Shown here: one piece after another, positions 26,572 to 33,925 of the stretch
Position numbering within the stretch: the stretch's first letter is position 1
How the letters are laid out: each line of letters opens with the position of its first letter
Assembly (NCBI GenBank): GCA_019057385.1
Contig: JAHQJS010000003.1
Span: 1 to 64,000, forward strand
DNA: 64,000 nt
DNA from: Candidatus Borrarchaeum weybense
GTDB lineage: Archaea > Asgardarchaeota > Sifarchaeia > Borrarchaeales > Borrarchaeaceae
Direction of reading: 5' to 3'
Program-made: the position numbers and the translations under genes
Notes under the pieces: model-generated
Databases searched by the model: none
What the model saw: the letters and a program-made list of their open reading frames with translations, nothing else
Told to the model about the DNA's origin: nothing

Positions 26572-27450
26572 ATGAAAATTAATCTTATCCAGGTACCGTA
26601 TGATTTAGGGGAGGAGCAAGTTGGAATGGGAAAGGGACCAATTCGTTTTATCCAAGCAGGTGCAGATCGTAATCTGTTAGACCAAGGTTTTGAAGTCAAG
26701 GTTGAGACAATTAAACGAGATGTTCCTGCAAAAGATGATATGCTGAAGAAAATAGCTAATATCAATGCTAATCTTGCAAAGAGCATAAAAAAAGCTATCA
26801 GTGAAGGTTATTTCCCCTTGGTGCTTGGAGGAAATTGCAACACCATCCTTGGCATACTTGCTGGGTTGCCCCCATCCAAAATTGGGATAATCTATTTCGA
26901 CGCGCACGGAGATTTTAACACCCCAGAGATCTCTATAAGCGGTTTCTTCGATGGAATGCCTCTTGCCATTGCGACTGGACAGTGTTATCCAGACCTCTTA
27001 ACACATATTGGAAATATGAGCCCTATCCCCGAGTCACACACTATGCACGTTGGTGCTCGTGATCTAGATCCTAAAGAACGGGAACTTCTTGAGAATTCAG
27101 AGGTTCAAGTTGTCACTACTGATGAATTAAAAGAAGATATAGAAATGAGAATACTACATTCTGCACTTACAAAACTTCATCCTCAAGTCCAAGAAGTTTA
27201 TCTCCATATTGATATTGATGTGATTGACCCACAAGAAGCACCTGGCGTTAATTATAGGACTCCAAACGGGCTTAGTCTGGACGAAATGGAGAAAGCAATA
27301 AAGACGATTGCCGCACATTTCAGGATAAAAGCAGCAGCTCTTACCGCCTATAACCCGGATCACGAGGAAGATGAAAAGACGCTTCAAACGGGTTTTCGCC
27401 TTTTGAATGTAATTGCAGATGCTGTAGCCAGCTCATTAACATCAAAATAA
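26572..27450 (+). CDS. Arginase/agmatinase family ureohydrolase
   Basis: About 292 residues. The metal motifs are GGNCNT, where the family has GG(D/N)H, then FDAHGDFN (DAHxD) and HIDIDVIDP (DxDxxDP). Family members hydrolyse guanidino groups with two Mn ions. The usual GGxH His is replaced by Cys-Asn (GGNCN), which may alter the metal site. Functional assignment to arginase, agmatinase or formimidoylglutamase is therefore not made. The ATG at 26572 begins the fold (MKINLIQVPYD) and has GGAG upstream; the open frame extends earlier to 26500 without support. Confidence 0.85.
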   Translation: MKINLIQVPYDLGEEQVGMGKGPIRFIQAGADRNLLDQGFEVKVETIKRDVPAKDDMLKKIANINANLAKSIKKAISEGYFPLVLGGNCNTILGILAGLPPSKIGIIYFDAHGDFNTPEISISGFFDGMPLAIATGQCYPDLLTHIGNMSPIPESHTMHVGARDLDPKERELLENSEVQVVTTDELKEDIEMRILHSALTKLHPQVQEVYLHIDIDVIDPQEAPGVNYRTPNGLSLDEMEKAIKTIAAHFRIKAAALTAYNPDHEEDEKTLQTGFRLLNVIADAVASSLTSK

Positions 27451-27515
27451 AAGTTTATTTTGGAAATCATCACTTTAATACTACTGAACTATTCTGAATA
27501 TAAGCAGGGGATCAC

Positions 27516-28295
27516 ATGATTGTCGTCATAATCGGTCATTTGAAGAGAGCAGTTCGTAAATTTACAAAAACGGATTTCTTCAAAGCATTCATCTACATTA
27601 TAGTTGCGGTATCAATCGCGACCATTGGTTTTTCTTATTTAGAGGGACGATCTCTTGCGGATTCCTTTTATTGGGCAGTTATCACGCTTACAACAGTCGG
27701 ATACGGTGATATCACCCCCGCTACATCTGCTGGACGGATTTTTGTTGTTTTCGTCAGCATTTTGGGAATTGGAATGGTTGCGATTTTTGCGGGTACATTT
27801 GCTAGTTACTTAATAGGAATTCAACCAGAAAGAGAAATGCGGAGGCTTAAGAAAATGACAGATATAGTGTTAATTTGTGGATATAATGAAAAAATTAAAA
27901 ATTTCCTTAAAGAAATAGACATTAACTCAAAGGAATCAAAGGATATGGTGTGCATAGCGCCATTAGAAGAAAGACCAGAAGACCTTCCAGAGAGCATTGT
28001 TTTTATCTCAGGGAAACCATATGAGGACAAGTTTTTACTGAAAGCTAAGATCTTTGACGTTACTGAAGCAATAATCTCTTTAGATCATGATCAAGACGCT
28101 ATTTTAACCGCCTTAGCAATAGGGGGACTCAATCGTAAAACTGAAATTATTTGCAATGTCATTAGAGAAGAGAATGTAAAACATCTGTACAAAATCGGTG
28201 TCAAAAAAGTGCTATGTGATGAGACTGTAGGTGGGCAAATGCTTGCTTCGATGTATAAGGAAGAAGCTACATTCGAAATTCTTCATCACGCTTAA
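27516..28295 (+). CDS. Two-transmembrane K+ channel with RCK domain
   Basis: The protein is 259 residues: a TM helix (about 24-41), a pore helix and the selectivity filter TTVGYGD (residues about 66-72), then a second TM helix (about 80-105). A cytoplasmic RCK/TrkA-N type domain (about 115-259) follows. Its Rossmann start reads IVLICGYNEKIKNFL, so the typical GxGxxG is degenerate. The overall plan is that of MthK-type channels gated by ligand binding to the RCK ring. The start has GGGG five nt upstream of the ATG. It is followed by a flavin oxidoreductase gene with its own ribosome-binding site. Confidence 0.93.
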   Translation: MIVVIIGHLKRAVRKFTKTDFFKAFIYIIVAVSIATIGFSYLEGRSLADSFYWAVITLTTVGYGDITPATSAGRIFVVFVSILGIGMVAIFAGTFASYLIGIQPEREMRRLKKMTDIVLICGYNEKIKNFLKEIDINSKESKDMVCIAPLEERPEDLPESIVFISGKPYEDKFLLKAKIFDVTEAIISLDHDQDAILTALAIGGLNRKTEIICNVIREENVKHLYKIGVKKVLCDETVGGQMLASMYKEEATFEILHHA

Positions 28296-28440
28296 TCTAA
28301 AAAGTATTTGGACAATTACACTTAAAAAATACACAAAATTCAATTCTCATCCATTCTGCAACGCTCCGCTATGTAAATCTTCACAGAAGCGCTATAATTG
28401 TTTTTTATAACTCCTTGCAATGCCATTAGGAGGTTATAAA

Positions 28441-29589
28441 ATGAAAAAACTTGACGTGATCATAATTGGGGCAGGGAGTGTTGGAACGCCAACTGCTATG
28501 GCACTTGGAGAGATCGGTGAGTTTAAGATTGCAGTAATTGAGAAAAATGCCGAGGTGGGACAAGGACAAAATAATCGAGCGCTCGGAGGAGTAAGAGCAA
28601 CTCATTCGAATTTTTCGAAGATTATCACTTGTCTCAAATCTATCGAAGTCTTTTCCAACTGGGAAAAGAAACATGGCGATAACATTGGATGGGATAGAGG
28701 AGGTTACTCCTTTCTAGCGTATAGCAAAGAACACGAGGAACTTCTAAAAAGAAGTATAGACCTCCAAAAATCTCTTGGATTAAACAATGACTGGTTGAAT
28801 GCTGAGCAGATAAGTGAACTAATACCGGGAATTATACGGAAAGGATTACGAGGAGGATCATATTCACCTGAGGATGGGAGGGCTTCGCCTCCTTTAGCAA
28901 TAAACGCTTTTTACAAATATGCCTTGTCTTTAGATGTAGAATTCAAATTTAAGGAAATTGTAAAGAATTTTTCAATAAAAGACAATAAAATCAAGGGTGT
29001 TATTACGAACAAAGATGCATATGAAACAACTTGGGTCATAAACGCAGCAGGTATATCCGCATCTAAAATAGGAGCTCTTGTGGAGTTAAATTTACCAGTC
29101 TATCCTGACCTTCATAAGGCTGGAATCACAGAATCTGCAAGATCTTTAGAGCACTTTACCAAACCACTTGTCGTTGATATACGTTCTGTTCCTGACTGCA
29201 ATAATTTCTATTTTTTTCAAAACCAGGAAAACAAAATTGCATTTACCATTAGCCCCACACACAAAATGCCGGGTTATGGTGATGTTGTGCCCATTTTTGC
29301 TGAAAGAATGGAAATGCTAATACCTAGTATAAAAAGCCTAAAAGTGCTCCGAAAATGGGCTGGAGCGTATCCTATGACGCCAGATGGAATTCCAATTGTC
29401 GGAACTGTGGATTCAAGAGAAGGTTATATCAACACCGTGGGGATGTGTGGTCAAGGCTTCATGTCAGGACCAGGGATAGGACAACTCATCTCCCGAGTCA
29501 TCACAAACCAACTGACGGAAGCGGATAAAGAAGTGTTGGAAGGTTTTTCACTTACTAGGAGTTTGAAAGAACCAGAAATTCTACAATAA
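28441..29589 (+). CDS. FAD-dependent oxidoreductase of the DAO family
   Basis: About 382 residues. The N-terminus VIIIGAGSVGTPTAMAL is an FAD-binding GxGxxG Rossmann motif. The central and C-terminal parts (KWAGAYPMTPDGIPIVG, then GMCGQGFMSGPGIGQ) are typical for the D-amino acid/glycine/sarcosine oxidase family and proline dehydrogenase beta subunits. It presumably oxidises an amino acid or sarcosine-like substrate. The ATG at 28441 is fixed by a strong AGGAGGT at 28428-28434. The frame's earlier ATG has no support. Confidence 0.92.
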   Translation: MKKLDVIIIGAGSVGTPTAMALGEIGEFKIAVIEKNAEVGQGQNNRALGGVRATHSNFSKIITCLKSIEVFSNWEKKHGDNIGWDRGGYSFLAYSKEHEELLKRSIDLQKSLGLNNDWLNAEQISELIPGIIRKGLRGGSYSPEDGRASPPLAINAFYKYALSLDVEFKFKEIVKNFSIKDNKIKGVITNKDAYETTWVINAAGISASKIGALVELNLPVYPDLHKAGITESARSLEHFTKPLVVDIRSVPDCNNFYFFQNQENKIAFTISPTHKMPGYGDVVPIFAERMEMLIPSIKSLKVLRKWAGAYPMTPDGIPIVGTVDSREGYINTVGMCGQGFMSGPGIGQLISRVITNQLTEADKEVLEGFSLTRSLKEPEILQ

Positions 29590-29996
29590 TATTCTAAAAA
29601 CTTTGAATTACTTAATAGGAACTCTAATTTTTGTTTACGGTCAATTTTGATGTATAGCAAGTGAGATGAGACAAATAGGAATTTCAGAGATTCAGAAGAA
29701 AATTATTTATAATACAAAATCGGGGTGAATCATAGGTGATGAATTTAAAAGGATAATCAAAATATCAGTTAAGTTTCAAATTCAGTCGCTTGAAAAAGGA
29801 AATGTGAAAACTAATACACCCGAACTATTAATGAAACAATGGATAATGTCTGAAACATAAAAACGTTTTTTCACGCTTAGTATAATTTACTAAATGAGTA
29901 ATTGAATGCTTCATAAGTTAGGCACTTGTACTAGGCACTTGGGCACTTGAGTTTCGGGCATTGCGATCTCTGTGAGTATTTAGGGATCTAATTCAC
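29590..29996. other. Leader region before the GTPase fusion gene, about 400 bp
   Basis: No gene was found. The notable part is a cluster of three GGCACTTG copies (29921, 29934, 29942) just 48-76 nt before the TTG start of the GTPase fusion gene. The rest is AT-rich. Confidence 0.5.
29921..29949. repeat. Three direct GGCACTTG repeats upstream of the GTPase fusion
   Basis: Copies start at 29921, 29934 and 29942, with spacings of 13 and 8 bp. They lie at the expected promoter/leader position of the 29997 gene and could be a regulator-binding array. No known operator is matched. Confidence 0.6.
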
Positions 29997-31403
29997 TTGA
30001 GAAAGAGCGAGGATGAGAAGATATTGTGTGCCTCAAAAACGAGAAAAGAATATCGAATTAAAATAGTCGTTGCTGGAGACGGGGGAGTAGGCAAAACAAG
30101 CTTATTGAATCGATATGTTTCAGACACATTTTTAACAGCAATGAAGATGACTATTGGCACAGACTTCTTTTCTAAAGTTATGGAAAGAGATAATAGTGTA
30201 GTTAAACTTCAACTGTGGGATTTTGGTGGTGAAAAACGGTTTCGCTTCCTTCTTCCTGGTTATTGCAAGGGCGCCCGTGGCGTGTTATTGGCATTTGACC
30301 TGAATGATTTTACGACATTAATGAGTTTAGATGAATGGATCCAGATTGTTAAGGAAAACACAACAGATCCTAAAATACTTCTTGTGGGAACTAAAGTAGA
30401 TATCGCGGGAGGAGTCACGGAAGAGGAATTCATTAGAGATTTTTGTGAAAAGCATAATATACATGAATTCATCCCAACAAGCTCAAAAACTGGAGAAAAC
30501 GTGGATTTTGTCTTCCAAGAATTAGTTGATCGAATCCTCGCGCCTTTAATTCCTGAAATTCCTCTTGTACCTATTACTCCACCTGAGATCCTTGAACCTA
30601 CTACCCCTCTGGAAGCCCCCGAACCTATTACTCCACCTGAGATCCTTGAACCTACTACCCCTCTGGAAGCCCCCGAACCTATTACTCCACCTGAGATCCC
30701 CGAACCTATCGCTCCACCTGAAATCTCTAAGCCCATTATCCCACCTGAAATACCCGAACCTATCACTACTCCACCTGAGATCCCCGAACCTATCGCTCCA
30801 CCTGAGATACCTAAGCCCATTATCCCACCTGAAATACCCGAACCTATCACTACTCCACCTGAGATCCCCGAACCTATTATCCCATCTGAAGTCTCTGAAC
30901 CTACCCCTCCACCTGAGATACCTAAGCCTATTATCCCACCTAAGATCCCCGAACCCACCCCTCCACCTGTAATACCTGAACCTACTCCTCCACCCGAGAT
31001 CCCTGAGCCCATTACACCACGTGTAATTCCTGAACCTACCCCTCCACCTGAGATACCTAAGCCTATTATCCCACCTGAAATCCCCGAATCTATCCCTGTC
31101 CCAATTCTATCGGATATAGAATTTACCCTTGAACCTGGTGAAAACAAAGATTGGAAAATCAAACTTTATGTATTATCAAGAGGTGGGTTTGGTCTTCGTG
31201 CACTTAAATTTCTAAAGAATCAGTCTATTGAATTTGAGTATGTATTTGTAGACGAGTTAGACGAAAAGGTTGCAAATGAATTACGTGGAATATTGAAAGA
31301 GAAATATGGCCGACATGTTTCCTATCCTTTCCTTATTATTGATGACAAAAAGTGCTTAGTTGGTTTTGACGAAACTGAATACTATTCAATTTTTGGCAAG
31401 TAA
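29997..31403 (+). CDS. Ras-like GTPase / Pro-rich linker / glutaredoxin-like fusion
   Basis: The protein is 468 residues. Residues about 20-180 are a Ras/Rab-type GTPase: GDGGVGKTS (27-35), a threonine in the switch I segment, WDFGGE (switch II, with Gly-Gly where Ras has Ala-Gly), GTKVD (G4) and TSSKT (G5). Residues about 185-370 are a low-complexity linker of repeated PEIPEPI(T/A)P-type units. Residues about 380-468 look like a glutaredoxin: KIKLYVLSRGGFG, helix, VFVDELDE, then HVSYPFLII (cis-Pro) and KKCLVGFDE. The glutaredoxin CPYC site is replaced by SRGGFG, so it has no redox disulfide there. The start is TTG. A paralogous GTPase is encoded 1.1 kb away on the opposite strand. Confidence 0.85.
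   Translation: MRKSEDEKILCASKTRKEYRIKIVVAGDGGVGKTSLLNRYVSDTFLTAMKMTIGTDFFSKVMERDNSVVKLQLWDFGGEKRFRFLLPGYCKGARGVLLAFDLNDFTTLMSLDEWIQIVKENTTDPKILLVGTKVDIAGGVTEEEFIRDFCEKHNIHEFIPTSSKTGENVDFVFQELVDRILAPLIPEIPLVPITPPEILEPTTPLEAPEPITPPEILEPTTPLEAPEPITPPEIPEPIAPPEISKPIIPPEIPEPITTPPEIPEPIAPPEIPKPIIPPEIPEPITTPPEIPEPIIPSEVSEPTPPPEIPKPIIPPKIPEPTPPPVIPEPTPPPEIPEPITPRVIPEPTPPPEIPKPIIPPEIPESIPVPILSDIEFTLEPGENKDWKIKLYVLSRGGFGLRALKFLKNQSIEFEYVFVDELDEKVANELRGILKEKYGRHVSYPFLIIDDKKCLVGFDETEYYSIFGK
30550..31105. repeat. In-frame proline-rich coding repeats
   Basis: The DNA of the linker is itself repetitive. A 54-bp unit is repeated in tandem near 30584-30691, and an approximately 84-bp unit twice near 30700-30860. 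Variants of the 24-27-bp core (coding PEIPEPI..P) continue to about 31105. All units keep the frame. Such arrays can vary in copy number between strains. Confidence 0.9.
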
Positions 31404-31449
31404 TAAGCAACTAAAATAGATTTTTATTTAACACAAGTACATATTTTGA

Positions 31450-31800
31450 ATGGTGAGTGTTTTGACTGTATCCCAAAAGGAAAAAAATATTGAAGATGCA
31501 AAACTATTTGCTAAAATGACTGCTAAACATCAAGGATGGGAGTTAAATCACGATAAAGAACTTAACGAGTTGCTCTTTGAAGGTCTAACTACTAATTGGA
31601 ATCGATATGGATATTTTGCCTGTCCTTGTCGACTTGCCGATGGAGTTAGAGAAGAAGATAAGGATATTATCTGCCCTTGTGAGTATGCTAAACCTGATCT
31701 TGAAGAATATGGGCATTGTTATTGCGGTTTATATTTGACAAAAGAGTTTTTTGCGTCTGGCAAGCAATCTAAATATATCCCAGATCGCCGCCCTGAATAA
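31450..31800 (+). CDS. Ferredoxin:thioredoxin reductase catalytic (beta) subunit-like protein
   Basis: The protein is 116 residues. Three CxC pairs are seen: CPC (near residue 58), CPC (near 75) and CYC (near 90), ending in CGLYLTKEFF. This is the cluster-plus-disulfide arrangement of FTR catalytic subunits, which use a [4Fe-4S] cluster to reduce a thioredoxin disulfide in two one-electron steps from ferredoxin. Spacings between pairs (x14 and x12) differ from plant FTR but fit the broader archaeal/bacterial family. It lies between the GTPase-glutaredoxin fusion and a CGPC thioredoxin, its plausible partner. Confidence 0.88.
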   Translation: MVSVLTVSQKEKNIEDAKLFAKMTAKHQGWELNHDKELNELLFEGLTTNWNRYGYFACPCRLADGVREEDKDIICPCEYAKPDLEEYGHCYCGLYLTKEFFASGKQSKYIPDRRPE

Positions 31801-31815
31801 GTCCCTTTTGTACGA

Positions 31816-32184
31816 TTACTTGTTTGCCATTGTAAATTCTTCGACTGTTGGAAATTCAAAAGCTGATGCAAAATAAGTAGTTACTAGCTCCTCAAGGATC
31901 TCGGAGTCGTAGCTCCCACACACTCTCAAAAAGTCGGGAAAAATAACTGTTGGGCAGGCCACGATATCATGTTTCTCAGCTACCTCAGGCGTTTTTAAAA
32001 CGTCTATTTTAATCATTTTTATTGGCAACATTTTCCTATCTATAACTTCCAAAAGACATTGTTCCATTTTAGGACAAGGGCCGCATAAGGGGGAGGTAAA
32101 AAAGAAAATCTCCAGAAATGAATCGTAGTTATTACTTGAATCATGATTATGGCTTTTGATTTTTTCTTCATGAATGTTAGACAT
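31816..32184 (-). CDS. Thioredoxin-like protein with CGPC site
   Basis: The protein is 122 residues. After a charged N-terminal 25 residues it has FFFTSPLCGPCPKMEQCL (redox-active CGPC), a VIDRKMLPIKMIKIDV strand, and DIVACPTVIFPDF with the cis-Pro loop. This is the thioredoxin fold. The neighbouring upstream gene is a paralogue that lacks the cysteines, and their frames overlap by 8 nt, so they are translationally coupled. It faces the FTR gene with 15 nt between stops. The likely role is dithiol exchange downstream of FTR. Confidence 0.88.
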   Translation of the reverse strand: MSNIHEEKIKSHNHDSSNNYDSFLEIFFFTSPLCGPCPKMEQCLLEVIDRKMLPIKMIKIDVLKTPEVAEKHDIVACPTVIFPDFLRVCGSYDSEILEELVTTYFASAFEFPTVEEFTMANK

Positions 32185-32524
32185 GACTTACACCACCAAT
32201 AGAAGTCATAGATGATTGATGTTTAAATTCTGAAGATGAGTAAAGCTTTACCAACTCGTCTAGCTCTTCTTCACAATTTCCATAGATTTTCATAAAATTT
32301 CGGAAAATTAGTGTAGGACATGCTACTATATTATGTTCTTCCGCTGCCTCAGGAGCTCTTAAAACATCTATTTTTGTTACTTTTATAGGCAATTCTCTTT
32401 GCTCAATTGCCTTTAGAAGTCGCCTCTCTAGTTTAGGTTGATGACTAGTAGGCGAAGTGAAGAACAGAATTTCTAGATTCGGATCTTGATTATGATTTTC
32501 ATACTCTGCTAGATTGTTCGACAT
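32177..32524 (-). CDS. Thioredoxin-fold protein lacking the CxxC site
   Basis: About 115 residues, a clear paralogue of the next gene: LEILFFTSPTSHQPKLERRLL, IKVTKIDVLRAPE and HNIVACPTLIF align along the length. At the active-site position it reads TSHQP instead of CGPC, so it cannot form the redox disulfide. The cis-Pro loop and its Cys (VACPT) are kept. The ATG at 32524 has GGTGGGG upstream and matches the paralogue's start. It overlaps the end of the GTPase gene by 26 nt. It may be a binding or scaffold partner rather than an oxidoreductase. Confidence 0.85.
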   Translation of the reverse strand: MSNNLAEYENHNQDPNLEILFFTSPTSHQPKLERRLLKAIEQRELPIKVTKIDVLRAPEAAEEHNIVACPTLIFRNFMKIYGNCEEELDELVKLYSSSEFKHQSSMTSIGGVSHV

Positions 32525-33152
32525 TTTTAACCCCACCAAAACTCATTTCTCGGGCGATAACTCGCCGAATTAACTCTTTAAAGACAAAATCCACGTTTTT
32601 TCCTGTTTTGGAACTTGTTGGTATGTATTCGTCGATTTCGTTTTGTATACAAAACTCTTTAATAATTTCTTCATCCAAAAGATTTGTATTGTCTGCTTTC
32701 GTTCCAACAAGAATTGTTACGGGATTTTCGGTATTCCCCCTGATAAGTTGTAGCCATTCCTTAACACTTAGTAACGTGGAAAAATCTGATAGGTCAAAGG
32801 CCAATAACACGCCACTGGCGCCGATACAATAATCCGGCAAAATGAATCTAAATCGTGGCTCGCCTCCAAAATCCCATATTTGAATTTTTATTTTATGCTC
32901 CTTGAAATCACAGGCTTGACTGAAAAAGTCTGAACCAACTGTTAAACTCATGCTTTCAATAAAGTCATTTGAGATGTATCTGTTTAGTAAACTTGTTTTA
33001 CCTACTCCCCCGTCACCTGCGACAATTATTTTCATGCGATTATATTCCGTTTTCATTTTCGGACACTCTTCCAAAATAGTTTTCTCACCGTTTTCAATGC
33101 CAACGATGTTTAATGGGTTGTACAAAGACATTGTCGAAACTTTTTTCACCAC
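32499..33152 (-). CDS. Ras-like small GTPase
   Basis: Up to 217 residues. GDGGVGKTSLLNRY (G1), TVGSDFFSQ in switch I, WDFGGE (G3 with Gly-Gly), GTKAD (G4) and TSSKTGKNVDFVF (G5) show a full GTPase core. It is nearly collinear with the GTPase part of the fusion at 29997. The C-terminus has no cysteine, so there is no prenylation signal. The GTG at 33152 and the ATG at 33131 are both possible starts. It is the first gene of an overlapping operon with two thioredoxin-like proteins, an unusual pairing. Confidence 0.88.
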   Translation of the reverse strand: MVKKVSTMSLYNPLNIVGIENGEKTILEECPKMKTEYNRMKIIVAGDGGVGKTSLLNRYISNDFIESMSLTVGSDFFSQACDFKEHKIKIQIWDFGGEPRFRFILPDYCIGASGVLLAFDLSDFSTLLSVKEWLQLIRGNTENPVTILVGTKADNTNLLDEEIIKEFCIQNEIDEYIPTSSKTGKNVDFVFKELIRRVIAREMSFGGVKNVEQSSRV

Positions 33153-33156
33153 CTAG

Positions 33157-33258
33157 TCAGAAGGGAACAGGAAAAACATCTTCTTTGTAGAAGAGAAAAC
33201 GCTTTGTGTGATCTCTTTTATTCTCATCTATTTTTTTACTTAAATCATTCATTTCCAT
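33157..33258 (-). CDS. 33-residue microprotein
   Basis: A small open frame encodes MEMNDLSKKIDENKRDH... ending in PVPF. A strong AAAGGAGAT sits 7-8 nt upstream of the ATG at 33258, and the stop is 4 nt before the GTG of the GTPase gene. Placement and ribosome-binding site support translation. It may couple to or regulate the GTPase. No family is recognised. Confidence 0.5.
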   Translation of the reverse strand: MEMNDLSKKIDENKRDHTKRFLFYKEDVFPVPF

Positions 33259-33291
33259 CTTGCTATCTCCTTTGATTCGTTCGTTTCCCAG

Positions 33292-33642
33292 TTATGAAGC
33301 GAGGAAAAGTGTTGTAGCATCGGATGTCAAAAGAGCTTTCTCATTTCTTTGCATCAAATCGAGGAGCTTCGTCCTGTCAAGGACTCCTGACAAGAAAGCC
33401 TCTACACCAACGAAAATATCTGCGATTGCTGTCATAAATTGCGAAAACAGTTGATAATCACGCGGTAGTACTTGTTTCGCATCTACGACTTCCCAGAACC
33501 TGTAGATGTATTCTTTTAACGGATTTAAAAGGTTTTTAAGATATATATCTGCATATTTTCCGTCTTCCTTGAAACCAACTTCCACGATTTTTCCAAACAC
33601 GTTTTTAAGCACATCTTGTATATCCCATTCCATGCGCGTCAC
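33292..33642 (-). CDS. Small helical protein of unknown function
   Basis: The protein is 116 residues, largely helical, with a hydrophobic stretch at about 65-80 (FMTAIADIFVGVEAFLSG) that is too short and charged at its ends to be a sure membrane helix. GGGGTGAC lies 4 nt before the ATG, a good ribosome-binding site. It precedes the microprotein and GTPase genes in the same direction and may belong to their transcript. A long inverted repeat lies in its leader. The family is unknown. Confidence 0.6.
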   Translation of the reverse strand: MTRMEWDIQDVLKNVFGKIVEVGFKEDGKYADIYLKNLLNPLKEYIYRFWEVVDAKQVLPRDYQLFSQFMTAIADIFVGVEAFLSGVLDRTKLLDLMQRNEKALLTSDATTLFLAS

Positions 33643-33661
33643 CCCAGCAAATTTTGATTTT

Positions 33662-33717
33662 TTGGTTGCCGCGATCGAAATTTTTTTGAAGAAAAAATTT
33701 TTTCATCGCGAAGCCAA
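33662..33717. repeat. Imperfect inverted repeat, arms about 26 nt
   Basis: The left arm (TTGG...CGCGAT...AAATTTTTTT, 33662-33687) is matched by the right arm (AAAAAATTTTTT..ATCGCG..CCAA, 33692-33717), with small bulges and a 4-nt centre. It sits 20 nt upstream of the ribosome-binding site of the 33292 gene. It could form a cruciform or a stable leader hairpin, or bind a dimeric regulator. Confidence 0.7.
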
Positions 33718-33925
33718 TCAAAAGAAGAAACGCATCAAACCTTGATAAATTCTGTCCCAATCTTTTGTTTTCTGTGCGGAGAAGATGCGTCTGCAATTCT
33801 TAACATTAATAGGTAATACGGTAATGTTCCCAAAATTGCATATTCATTTTACAAAATCACAAAAAGCCTATGACATGTTTATGAGTTTGGAAAAATTGAG
33901 TAAAAATCATAGAGCGAAAAAACAA

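Noticed and set aside
30260..31162. 300-codon minus-strand frame rich in Gly, Ile and Ser
   Set aside because: It is the antisense reading of the Pro-rich repeat in the GTPase fusion gene. Repeats and lack of a ribosome-binding site explain it.
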